Below, in pieces: positions 53,474 to 64,000 of a stretch of DNA of 64,000 nucleotides. Position 1 is the first letter of the stretch. Every line of letters starts with the position of its first letter. Under the pieces are notes generated by a model. The model saw only the letters and a list, made by a program, of their open reading frames with translations, had not been told where the DNA came from and did not search any database. The translations under genes were made by a program, and so were the position numbers. The stretch is from Peribolospora baueri (taxonomy: Eukaryota; Basidiomycota; Peribolosporomycetes; Peribolosporales; Peribolosporaceae): contig JAMDHS010000004.1 of the NCBI GenBank assembly GCA_029717555.1, forward strand, positions 62,001 to 126,000, given 5' to 3'.

Positions 53474-56400
53474 TCATGACCCGAGCCCGCCTTTTGACGT
53501 CTTGACGACGGCCATTATAGGCACCTCGATGCCCCCGGACACGCCGATCAGCGATCCCTCGGTCCACCTGCGGTAACGAACGAATTAAACCGGCAGCCGG
53601 CCGACAACGACGACGACGTGTGTGTGAGCAGAACAATCCAACTGAGCCGTCACGCACACGCACGCACGCAGGCACGCACCCCATTTTCGAGAGCAGCTGG
53701 TGGCCGATGTTGTCGGCGCCAATCTTGCTGGCTCCAAAGCCGACTTGCTGTCCGTCCTTGTTCCTAGGCGTGCTCACCGCCGGGCCCTTCTTCCCGGCCC
53801 GCTTCCAACCCTCTCCGCCATCCCTGTCTCTGGGCGCCTTGAAACTCTTGTCGCCGGAAGAACGGAGGATCCACTCGACCTTGCGCCTGTCGACCACAAT
53901 ACCGCTCTTGCTCGTCTTGATCAACGTCGTGAAACGATCGCGTCCCTTGCCACGCGACTTGCTCTTGATGCTGTAAGCTTCCGCCAGCCGGTGCACCTCC
54001 ATCCGGCTCTTCTTGTCCATCGGCGCCAGGCTCATAGTCGTCTTTGCTACGTCGAACAAAAAGTTCTGGATCTGATCATCCAGAGCGGCCAGATTCTTGA
54101 TTTTACGGCCCGAGGCGACGTCAGAGGCCGAGTCCGACGAGTCGTCCATGCCTCCATATGCTTTCCTCCTAGACGTCGTCTTGCCCTTTCCTTTGCCCTT
54201 CTTCTTAAGCGACGCCGGATAGACGGACGCCTCAGCCGAACGTCGTTCGGTAGCACGAGCGCGTTTGCGATCCGCTTTCGTCGCCCGGTCTTTTTCCCAT
54301 TGCGCCTGAAGTTCCACAGCCCAAACGTCATCAGTGTCCCACGCCTTGCCCTTTCCTTTCTTTCCCTTCTTGCCGCCTGACGACAGCGCACACGAAGCAG
54401 AAGCGGGTACGTGGGGGTTTAGTACGCGCGACCGCTTGACTTGATCGCAACAAGCAGATCAGATTAACTCACGCTTTGCAGCGGCGAACAGAAGGTCGTC
54501 GTCGTCGATGGCCATCTCGTCCTCGTCACCCCAGCCGCCGAAATCGCCGCCAAAGTCGCCGTTCGCGATCGATTTGAACAACTTCTTGCGCGCCTTGCGC
54601 TCGGCCGGGGTCATATTGTCCTCGTCCATGTCGATGAGACGCTGCCGGCCGAGGACGCATATTCGAGCGTCAGTCGGCCATCCTACTAGATCGTCGAAAA
54701 GGGATGCACTCACCTCTACTTCACTGTCATTCCAAGCAAAGTCGCCGTTGAACATTCCGCCGTCGTCGCTTTCCTCTCCCTCCTCCTCGTCCTCCAGATC
54801 TCTGAACATCAACGCACGACCGTCCTCGTTCGCCTTTCCTTTCCCTCGGCCTTTGTCCCGTCGCTTGACCTTTTCGCGTGGAGGCGTGGGCGCCCCTAGA
54901 CCACGATGGGCCAGCTCGTCCTCGGCCTCTTCACTGTCGAGAGAAGACTCCGACGAATCAAACTCGGTCGAACTGTCCGACTCCTCGGCCTCGCTCTCTC
55001 CGATCAGAGCAGCTTCGGCTTTGTTCGTCACATCCACCAGCTCATCGTCCTCATCAACGCTGCCCTCGCCGCTCCCGAGCTGATCGCCGGCTTGTAATTC
55101 CTCGCCCGAGTCTTCTTCCGTGCACCACCCGCTATCGCTGTCAGTCTCATTGGCCGGCTCACGGGCAAACCTCTGGTCCTCCCGCCTCAGCTCGTCATCG
55201 TCTTTCAAATCGTCGATCGTCTTCCAGGTGCCGCCGCTCGTACCGACGCCTTCCATATTAGACGCGAACCGGAGGAGTGCGTCTGGAAGATCTCCGCCGC
55301 CGTCTTCCAGGTTTCTTGCGACAGCCGAAGCCTTGGGCGGCATGGTAGATGATGACGGCTCGTCCGAGTCGTCCCGAGACGACTGCATGACGTTAGCCAT
55401 GTAATCGGCGAGGACGGCCATGTCTTCTCCGTTCTGGCCAGTACCGCCCCCGCCTCGCCAGCCCTTGGCACCGGTGCGCCGCCTTCCGCCACGCCTACGG
55501 CCGGAAGAAGCCTCTGTGGCGAGAATTTGCTGAAGAATACTGCCTTGCGTCGTCTGAGAGCGCGTGTGCCTCCCAGGCTGGCCGAGTCGAAGGCTCATCA
55601 CGGCATCGAGAGCGTTGTCGCCCGACTCGAGTCCGTCCGGAAATCCCTCGATGACGTTCTCCGTCTCTTCGTAGGTGTGGCCTTGCTCGCCGGGAGACGG
55701 CGGTCCTTCCGAGCCCCAATCGAGATCGCTGTCGTCCTGCCGAGGCTCTCCTGGGCCTTCACGACCCTGCCTGCGAGCGGCGTTCCTCGCCCGTCTGCGT
55801 TCCTTCTTCGCAGCCTTCTTGGTCTTCCTTCCCGCTCCTCTTGTAGAAATGGAAATGTATTCCTCCGAGTTGGCTGCTTCACCTGCCTCCCTCGCGATCG
55901 CTTCTGCGAGCATTTCTTTCACCGTCGGTGCAAGCGATGGTGCGGGAGGAGGGGCGGGCATGGAACGCGTGCTCATTGACCCCGATGTGACAGAGAGGAC
56001 GTCGGCTACTCGCGGCAAGAGGATCACCTCGTCCTCCTCATCTTCAACGCCTACGCCTTCTCCAACCTCCGTCAGGCTTTGGGCGCCGAGAACTGCTTCT
56101 ATTTCTCGCTCTGGAAGAAGAGCGTCTTGAGCAAACCCATCACGATCGCCCACGGTGTCGATGACGAATTGGAGCTGTTCCTCCGCAGGCGGCGGCTGCG
56201 CCGCCACGATCTGAGAAGCGAGGCCGTCTATGGTCGAATCGTTTGCAATCTCTACGATTTCTTCCTGAGAGGCCTCCACTTGGGTTGAGAAACCGTCGCC
56301 GTTCCCTGCAAAGGTGGCGTCCACGTTGCTTGCCTCAATAACGGCATCATCCTCTGAACGACTCAGAGAGGTCATCGGCGTATCCGGAATGACTTTTGTT

Positions 56401-57284
56401 GAACTTGGCGGCACAGCTGCAACTGTCGGATACGTCGGCTCGATCGGCTCCTCCATTTGCACCACAAGAGTCGTCTTCTCTTCGAGCTCGGTCTCTTCTC
56501 TCTCACCGACCGGCCTCGGCATTCCGGCACCTGTGCCCTTGACGAAGGCGACCGGGTTGAGGAAGGAGGAGCTCGGCCGCCCAGAAGCTGGCCGGTTCCT
56601 TCCATGGCCGAGACCACCGACGTAAGCAGCCTCGCCTTGCTCCTCTGGCTGTCGTCGGAAACCGAGGCCTCCATGAGTGCCACGACCGCGTGACGACCCC
56701 TGGTAGACTGGGTACGAGGAGGGAGAGTCGTGTGGACGACCTCTGCTTCCTCGATAGGTGGACGTGCGCCGGTACGCGAGGGAGCTCGGACGGACAGGTG
56801 GTTCGGCAGCCGTCGCACCGGCGGGCGTGTTGACACCAGAGCCCAAGGGAGAAGCCACTTAGGCGAGGAAGAAAAAGAGAAGCGCAAAACGGCGATTATT
56901 TCCTTTAGTCCTGCGTGTGTATACAGCGAGAAGCCCTCCGTGCGGCTCACCTCGGACGCCGTTGTTCAAATCGGCATAGTCAAAGCTGACAGCGTTCATG
57001 CCCGTAGCACCGCCGCCTCTCCTTCCACCTCGAAAACCGCCTCGTCCTGAACCGCCTCGTCCTGAACCGCCTCGTCCTGGACCACCTCTTGTGGGCGCTG
57101 CCTGACCAGGCGCAGAGTCTTCTAGGTCTGCCCGGGGAGGGGGTCCTCCGCCGCGGCCAGCGCCTCGTCCGCCTCGTCCGCCACCACGATGGCCGCCGCC
57201 TCGTCCGCCGCGCCCTCCTGAGCCGGGGGCCTGATTGGCGAGGTTTGTTCTAGAACTGCCGCGGTGGCCCTTGTTCCTGCTCAT
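53474..57284 (-). CDS. SQS1: Sqs1-like R3H/G-patch protein (Prp43 activator)
   Basis: Five exons on minus: 57284-56951, 56857-54714, 54641-54473, 54376-53680, 53567-53474; 1145 residues, phases close. Exon 1 encodes an RGG-rich start (GGRGGRGGGHRGGGRGG and further GRGG units). A long acidic, disordered middle follows (SESEAEESDSS-like runs, SLDSEEAEDEL). The R3H domain is at MDKKSRMEVHRLAEAYSIKS then GRDRFTTLIKTSKSG. The G-patch starts IGADNIGHQLLSKMGW and is completed by the last exon (TEGSLIGVSGGI). Yeast Sqs1/Pfa1 is a G-patch cofactor that stimulates the DEAH helicase Prp43 in 20S pre-rRNA maturation and in spliceosome turnover. That role is inferred from the R3H plus G-patch order. The RGG start is an addition relative to the yeast protein and could bind RNA or be arginine-methylated. 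Confidence 0.85.
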
Positions 57285-57565
57285 GGCGGTCGACCAGCGG
57301 CGCCACTAAGCGACAATGCTGCAGCTCTAAGGAAAGAAAGAAGCGCGAAGGAGAGATGTGGCGATAAGGTAGGGAACGTGGTCGGCTTGCAGAGAAGAGT
57401 GATCGGCGGGAGCATGGATGACTAGCCGTCCCTTAGCGCGCGTCGTTAGAACTGCTGAAAAGGACATTACAACGCGATTGTAACCGGCCTGCGCGTAGCC
57501 GGTGCGTCGTCTGCGTGTCGTCGTCGACGCCGTCGTCGTCTCCGCCCCGTCTGCTATCTGTCCGC

Positions 57566-59977
57566 ATGGACCTCGACTCTGCGCTCGGCACCCTCTTTGC
57601 GTCCCAGATCTCTGACTCGCTCCAACGCACCATCAATGCTACCCTCAACTCAGCCGTCTCCAGCGCCCTCGCCGGCGCCAAGGCCGAGCTCGTCCAAGGC
57701 ATCCGCGAGGAGGTCATCAAGAGTCTGGAGGGCATGATCAATGACGTCGTGGAGAGGAGGGTGAAAGACGAGGTGGACAAGGCCGTCCGCCGGACTCGGG
57801 GGCCTGAAGAGGACGCTCAAAGGCCCGAAATGAAACAACAGAACGACGGTCCTCTCCGATGTCGCGGAGAAATCCGCCAGGAGAGCGCAGCGATGCAATC
57901 TAGTCTTGACGTCTCGACCTCTGCCACCCCTTCTCGTTCACTGTTCCAAGTGGGTTCAGCAACCTCCGTGGCTAACGTCGCTCGGCTGTCTATTCCATCC
58001 TCTTTTGACGGTTCCGGTGCCGACGTGCACACGCCGACTCCTGCTCCGTTCCCAGGCGCGTCCGACCCCACGCCTTCGTCTTCCTCCCTCCAACACGGTG
58101 CCAAACGCTACCGTCACCCACCCCCCGGCAAGAGCTCTACGCCGCTCGTCCCGATGGCGACGACGAATACGCCGACCGTCGCGGATCGTTCAGAGATCAG
58201 CCCGGGATCATTGGACGCAACTATTGCGCTTTCCGACGTACCAGGCGAAGACTTTGGGCCTGGCTACATGGTCAGGAAACGGCGAAAATTGGGTGTTAAA
58301 AACGAAAACAGGAAAGACGTTTTCAAAAATCGGGCCTGGCAGGTTTGTTGCTTTGCTGAGCTCGGCAGTCCGAACGAGGCAGCCCGTCTCTAACTTTTTG
58401 CTTCTCTTTTACCGTCGGCTTGGTCGCCCTTTCGGGGAGCAGACATGCATCCGCCAGCACATGCGCGAGCTTCTGAACTGCACCAAGGAGGACGGAGCGC
58501 CCCCTTCGTACTCGGTAGCGGAGTGGGTGTACGAGGAAGCGGACGCCGTCCTCTCCGCCGCTTCGTCTACGAGCGGCGCCGGCGACTCTCCTCCTGCCTC
58601 CTTTCCGTCGCTACTCGGAGGCACCAGCAGCTCTGGTGAACCCCACCGATCGGTGTTCACGACTTTGGACGGTACACCGCTCGGCTTGGGACCGAACGGC
58701 AAGAGGCTCAGGAGGGTGTATCACATCGATTGGGACGGTGGCGTCGACGGCAACTCTGCGTTTATGAACGAGGTGGAGGAGTTTGGCATGCGGGTGGCGC
58801 TGGTGAGCGTATCACTTTCTGTCCTCGCCTTTGGACGTTAGCTGACGCCGTCCATCCTTTTCCTCGCCATTTCTTTCGGCTCGGCCCAGGAGGACCCCGG
58901 CCGATTTCATCTCCATCCAGCAGAGGTCACTCGGGCCAATTGCAGACGACTGGCACGGACGAGTTTCAACGGGCTGAAAGACGCTTGGAAGATCAAATCG
59001 GTTCCCGAGAAGGCGCGCAAGCGAGTTCTCAATCAGACGAAGAACGCGCGCAAGGCTAGAAAGGACAGGGTGGGTCGGTCGAGTCGAGTCGTTGCGATGA
59101 GAAGCAATTCGGAGGTGGACCTGACCTCCCGTCCTGGACGGCTGGCTCGTCCTTGTGCCGATTTCAGAAACACGAGCTCCGCGTTCAGACGGCGCTCTCG
59201 CTCGATCTCGACATCCCGAACGAGCTGCTTCACGAGGCGATGTGCAGCTCGGAGGCGAGCGCGGCCGAGGATGACGAAGACGGGGAGGAGTGGAGGAGAC
59301 AGAAGGAGGAGAGGAACGCGGCTTGGGAGACGCGAACGCCGAGGTATCGAAACAAAGAGGTAGATCGGCCCTCCCATTTCGAGACAGGCCGCATCGGGGC
59401 GACGTATCGGATCGGTCATTCTTACCTGCTCTTTTTTCCATTTTTATTTTTTTTCTTCTTTGCGCAGATTACACTTCTCTACGATCGCCTCGACGCTTTG
59501 CAGCAATCCACCTCGAAGCGACCGCGGCACGTCCGGTTCCGACGGGCGCCCCTTCGAGATCTCTCGCCGCCTCCGGTGCTGAAAACGTCCAAGACGCCTT
59601 TGTGCTTCTGGGATCCGGATTGGCTGGCGCAGAGGCGCGCTCAAGCGGACGCGTCCGCTTCGGTCGCTGCCGCCAATGCTGCGCTGGCCGCCGGCAGTCT
59701 GCCGGATTTGCACTCGCTCGGCGTGTTCAGTGGTCCTTCGCCGGGCGCGGGAGCGGGAGCGGGAATAGCCGGGCCCGCGTACTCTGCCATGGACGGCGTA
59801 CAGATGGAACTGCATGCAGACGGCGGCGGGGGTGCGGCGATAGGTGGGCACAAGCCGGTGCAGATGCCCAATGTGGCCGAGGAAGGGGAGCCGTCTGCGT
59901 GGAGGGAGGCGTTCGAGAGGGTCGGCAGGAAGGTCGAAGAGGTCGGGCTGGATGTTGGGGCCGATGGTAGGGCGTGA
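57566..59977 (+). CDS. Uncharacterised conserved-looking protein, 672 residues
   Basis: Five exons: 57566-58342, 58443-58802, 58890-59069, 59168-59359, 59468-59977; 672 residues, phases close. Residues 1-80 form a likely coiled coil (LQRTINATLNSAVSSALA, EEVIKSLEGMINDVVERRVK). A Ser/Pro-rich disordered region follows. A folded-looking middle begins near residue 250: GPGYMVRKRRKLGVKN, FKNRAWQTCIRQHMRELLNC, PSYSVAEWVYEEADAVL, RRVYHIDWDGGVDGNSAF and EEFGMRVALE. Then comes a basic stretch, FNGLKDAWKIKSVPEKARKR followed by VLNQTKNARKARKD, and a helical end (ITLLYDRLDALQQS). The basic patches suggest DNA or RNA binding, and the IDWD-containing segment is reminiscent of uncharacterised basidiomycete families, but I do not recognise a named domain. 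Its start lies 281 bp from the SQS1-like start, on opposite strands, so the two share a promoter region. Confidence 0.68.
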
Positions 59978-61028
59978 GGCGACTTGGTTGCACCCGTGAC
60001 GATAGGGAGAGATGGTTGTTGTATGTGAGAATCGGTACACTATCGTGCAGAGAAACAGCGGTGTCGTAGGGAGAGCAGTCGAGTGATAGCCAGCCGCTTG
60101 GTGGTCGACGAGGCGGGGGGGATGTCGAAGCGACGACGGTGGGCTGGGCGGAATCTCTTGGCCATGGGGGCGTCGATCTGCGAGGACAGTCTCGATCTTA
60201 GGAGCCGGCCAACCCGCCGGCGGTCGTGCGAGCGCAGAATCCAAGCTGGCTGGCTGGCTTGGCTGTGGCTGTAGTTAGTTATATGTGCGGATCGTGTGAT
60301 CTGCGAAGAGGATCCGATCCGAACCACCACAAACCACCACCGACGCCGACCGACGCTCCTCTTTCCTTCCGTCCGTCCTTCTTTCTTGCACATCAGTCGA
60401 CTCGTCTCAGCGACACCGACGGACTGGCTCACAGACTGGCACGCACTCAGCCGGCCTTCCCCCAATCCTTCCTCCTCGCCCTCACCACCACCACCACCGC
60501 CCACGCTCCGTTGCCCGCTCCCTCTTGCCCTTCGTCCCTCCTCCGTCTCCTTTCGTCTCTCCTCTACCTCGCCGTCCGTGCTTAATTCGATTCCTTCTCG
60601 TCCCACGTCCGCGTCGTGCTCGTCTTCCCCGCCCCCCGGATTTCGGCGCCATCCGACTCGACCGGCGGTGTGTCTCAAGAAACTCTACCACCTCACTTCA
60701 CCTCTTCTCTTCTTCTCTTCTTGTCTCTTCTCATCTCTCTTTTCGTCAACTCCCTTTCTTCTCTACTCCATCTCCTTCCACATCTTCGCTCGCCCACACC
60801 ACTCCTTACAATCCCCTCTCCACCACTCCCACCACCTCAGCCTGCCCTCCCGCTCCACCAAATCGGCTACTCATCCCGCCTTCCTTTCCGCCCTCCCTCC
60901 TCCACCACCCTCCGTTCACGCATACCCCCCCACCAGCCCCCTTCCTTCTTTCACCGATCGCATCTTTCTGGACGCTTCGGTGCTGAGCCCAGTCAACCCT
61001 CCAATCATCTCTCCTCCCGCTCGCCGCC
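59978..61028. promoter_or_regulatory. Intergenic with CT-rich leader of the phospholipase gene
   Basis: 1.05 kb. From about 60340 to the ATG the plus strand is nearly continuous pyrimidine with short C/A breaks, a likely long 5' leader. No gene supported on either strand. Confidence 0.45.
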
Positions 61029-64000
61029 ATGCCCCACCTTCCCCTGCACCCCCACCCGCACGGCTACCCCATCCCCGAGCCCGACGCCTCCTTCCCGCCC
61101 GCTTCCACTCTCAAGCCCGACGCCTCCCGCGTCACCGTCACCTCCGCCCTCGCTTCGGGCAAGTACAAGTCCCCTAGCGCGGCCGCCAAGGCGCTCTACC
61201 CGCTCCCGCCCGCTTGGAAGCGCTTCCTCCTCCGATGGAAGATCAAGGAGGAGCTCACCGAGGGTAGGGCGCCCGTCAAGGGCCATCGCAACCGGTGGAG
61301 GCACCGCCATAAGACCGCAGGCGAGCCTAGCCCCGAGGATATCGAGGACGCCAGGAGGTTTGGGGGATACGCCGAAACGGAGAAAGAGGGGAAGCCCAGC
61401 GAATTATATCTCAAGGTGGGTGTCTCTCTCTCCGTCGTCCTCATCTCTTCCCTCGACTGCAGGCGTGAAAGCGTCGTGCTCACCACCTCCGTCTCCTCTT
61501 CTCCGCCTGTTCTTACTCGCTCCCTCAGATCCTCTCCGACTGCCTCCTCACCCTCGACCGGTCCCCGCTCTGCGACGTTCTCTCTCCGCCTCTGATCGCT
61601 ACCACCGGCATCCTTCCCCTCTCCATTTTTTCCACAGGCCCGGACATCATCGGCCACTACTTTGACTGCATCGTCTCCGCCAAGAAAGAGGTCGTCCTGC
61701 TCACCAACTATTGGCAGCGCGGCGAAAACGTCGAAACCATCTCCCGTGGGCTGCGCGAGTTGAATGCCAAATTGGCCGATAGGAAGAAAAGGTGGAAGGA
61801 AAAGTTGGAGAGGGAGAAGGCCGCCGGCCAGCAGGATAAAAAGAACAAAGAAGGGAACGGAGATGCAACTCCCAATGCCAATGGCCACGGAAACGGCCAC
61901 GCAGCCCCGCCGGAGAACGTCGAGACCGCCGGTGCCGCTCCGGATGGCATCGATGACGAAGAGCAAGAGCCACCGGAGAAGATCGTGGTAAAGATCATGT
62001 GAGCGTCGTCGTGTCGCCCCGCTTACGCCTTCCACTCCCTCTCGCTTCTCGACTGACTTGGCCTTTCTGCCTTTTACCGCGGCGTAGGTGGGATCGCGGT
62101 CCACAGTCGCTCAAGGACTTGTTCAGGAAGCGGCAGTACTGCTTGCCGAGTAACTACAAGTCTAACGGGTTGCCCTCCTGCGAAGAGGTACCGAATTTGG
62201 ACATGGAGGTGCTGTAAGTACCCGCTTACTTGACCTTCTCCTCAGACCCGTCGGTGAAATTGGGTGGACCTTGCTTAAGGAGTCGACTAGCCGCTTTGCT
62301 TTGTTTGACCCTCCTGTCCCTCCGTCCGCCTTTTGTTTCGTGCAGCAACTACCATCGACCGCTGATGGGAACCTTCCACTGCAAGATCCTCCTCGTCGAT
62401 AGACAGGTGGCCCTCGTCAACTCTAACAACATCCAGGATAGGCCCAACCTGGAGGCTTGCGTCCGCCTCGAGGGCGATATCGTCAATTGTGAGTCGATCG
62501 TCTTGGCTCGTTCGGGTGCCGAACTCTCCGTCGCACGAAGCGGTGGTATCGTTGACTTTTTTTTGTCGACGCGCAGCCGTGTATGACCACTTCCTTCTCA
62601 CATGGGGCAACGAGCCCCAGCCTGCCATGCCATGTATCGCCGACCCCGCACCGGCGCAGCCGCCGCCGGAAGCGTTCGGTCCACTCAACGAGACGCTCCC
62701 CAAAATGACCATTGACACCCTCCGCGACGCCGCTCAGAGAGCCCGCGACCGGCTCAACAAGAACGACCGAGAGGCGCACTCGCCCGTCACTCCTTCTCAC
62801 CCTAGCCCCCTCAGCGGTTGGCCCAGCTTCCACGGCGCATTCGGCATGAGCGGCGAGGATCAACCCGGTCCCGGCCACGCCCATGATCAAGGACACGGGG
62901 CGCAGGGACAAGGACAAGGACAAGGACAAGGACAAGGACAAGGAAGGCTCCACCTTGCGGACGTTGTCGAGGCTGTCATGAAGAGGGGCCAGATGGGCGG
63001 TGGAAGCGCGGGGACGAACAAGAACAGACCCGCCAGCGCGGGGCAGGCCGAGAAGGATGCCGCTAAACCTCTCGCTGTCGCCGTCGAGAAGCTCAAGGCG
63101 GAGGCGAAGCTGGACAAGCCAGCACAGGGTGAAGAGGCAGGTGCTCCCAAGGATGCCACGCCCGCCGTCGAAGGAGGCGAGGACGGCGCTGGAACCGCGT
63201 TTAAAACGGAGACGGAGAAGATCCTCTTCCCACCCCAGCTCGCTCAGGAGTCGTCGGCCGACGGTCCGACTATCGCGACCGACGGGAACGGGAGCAGCGC
63301 CGCCGCGACGCCAGATGTTCGGGTCTTGACCACGACTGGCGAATCGTCCCCCGGCGCTGGCGCCGCGAACGAGGAGGGGGAGGCGTCTCAAAAGGAAAAC
63401 GCCGCGTCTCATCTCTGCGTGCCGTCGTCCACGGACCCTGCGCCCACGGGCCGTGTACGGTCAAGCTCCACCGCCTCGTCCGTGCGCGCCGCCGGGGTGA
63501 CGCCCGGCTCCGAAGCGGTGCAAAACCACCGTCTGAACCTCTCCAAGCATTCGAACGCGAGCGTAGCCGAGCGCTTGGGCCACATCACCCGCTCGCTCAA
63601 CTTTGCCAACAATTCCCCTCTTAAGGGATATATCACCCCGGACGACGAGCAGGTATATAAGCAGGCGGCTGATTTTTGGGATTTTACCCCTTTTGTCTTT
63701 CACCGCCCGCATGCGCCTTTCCCGATGACCTTGGTCAATCGGAGGCCGCACGGCACGCCGGGACATTCGGGTGAGTTTCACGTTCGTCTTATCTCGTGGG
63801 GTTTTTTATTTACCACGATTCTCATCCTCACGTCCCGTTTTTCACTCACAGACATCCGCAACCCACAGGATGCTGCATGGCTCGCGGCGATGCGCTACGC
63901 TCGCAAGGTCATCTTTATCCAATCCCCCACGCTCAACGCGTCGCCTATCAAGGCAGCCGTGCTAAGCGCAGCGAGGAGACACGTCAAAGTCATCCTCTGG
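61029..64000 (+). CDS. Phospholipase D-like protein (5' part, runs off window)
   Basis: Six exons so far: 61029-61415, 61529-61998, 62088-62213, 62346-62488, 62577-63770, 63852 to beyond 64000; phases close to the window edge. The start is in CGCCGCCATGC. The N-terminal domain includes WKRFLLRWKIKEELTEG and LYLK-ILSDCLLTLDRSPLC. The PLD fold begins SPPLIATTGILPLSIF and KKEVVLLTNYWQRGEN. The first HKD motif is FHCKILLVDRQVALVNSNNI (H-x-K-x4-D, then Asn). A long disordered insert of about 380 residues follows, including an eight-residue-plus Gly-Gln run from a GGACAA repeat. The second half begins DAAWLAAMRYARKVIFIQSP, where the second catalytic region would be expected beyond the window. Related fungal proteins are soluble PLD-like enzymes of unknown substrate. 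Confidence 0.85.
62902..62942 (+). repeat. (GGACAA)n hexamer repeat inside PLD-like CDS
   Basis: Six to seven GGACAA units in frame encode alternating Gly-Gln in the disordered insert of the phospholipase D-like protein. Confidence 0.85.

Noticed and set aside
60296-61028. Long plus-strand open frames before the phospholipase gene
   Set aside because: Pyrimidine-rich leader giving Ser/Pro/Leu runs; the real start is the ATG at 61029 with the conserved N terminus.

Overview
The window looks like ordinary gene-rich euchromatin from a basidiomycete fungus. Coding DNA is GC-rich with strong GC3, most genes carry several 50-150 bp introns with GTGAGT/GTAAGT-type donors and pyrimidine-rich AG acceptors, start codons often sit in CCACCATGG-like contexts, and the proteins are fungal throughout (Sac7-type RhoGAP, Eos1, Mad1, chitin deacetylase, Fcy2-type permease, Sqs1). 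Intron density and gene content fit a Pucciniomycotina yeast or a relative (Rhodotorula/Microbotryum-like); that placement is inference. I found no rRNA, tRNA, CRISPR, viral element or intact transposon.

Layout, left to right. 0-3 kb: a small Cys-containing ORF and a hidden three-exon gene of the DUF1770 (Atg43-like) family, both on minus. 3-11 kb, plus: a Sac7-like RhoGAP, a membrane-anchored mitochondrial-type nucleoside diphosphate kinase, and a GPI-anchored cupredoxin. 12-15 kb, minus: Eos1-family protein with a very long N-terminal extension. 16-25 kb, plus: Mad1, a DJ-1/Hsp31-type protein and a 12-exon carboxypeptidase Y-like protease. 25-40 kb, mixed strands: F-box/WD40 protein, LRRC40-like protein, PPR protein, another F-box protein and a GAF-like protein. 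40-42.2 kb: unresolved, with coding-like fragments. 42-53 kb, plus: ACS-family MFS transporter, chitin deacetylase and NCS1 purine-cytosine permease, separated by long CT-rich intergenic DNA with microsatellites. 53-57 kb, minus: Sqs1. 57.6-64 kb, plus: an uncharacterised 672-residue protein and the 5' part of a phospholipase D-like gene that runs off the window.

Exon models were built by hand. For every multi-exon gene listed as a full model the splice phases close and the total length is a multiple of three. Single junctions could be off by a base. The genes do not form an obvious pathway cluster; cell-surface and secretory functions (RhoGAP, cupredoxin, Eos1, carboxypeptidase, chitin deacetylase) recur, which may be chance. 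The most interesting observations are gene-structure ones: a 5-nt micro-exon that rebuilds the active-site histidine motif of the carboxypeptidase, two GC-AG introns (one in frame inside the checkpoint motif region of Mad1), and a hidden DUF1770 gene with a 34-nt exon. I see no convincing wholly new multi-gene system.
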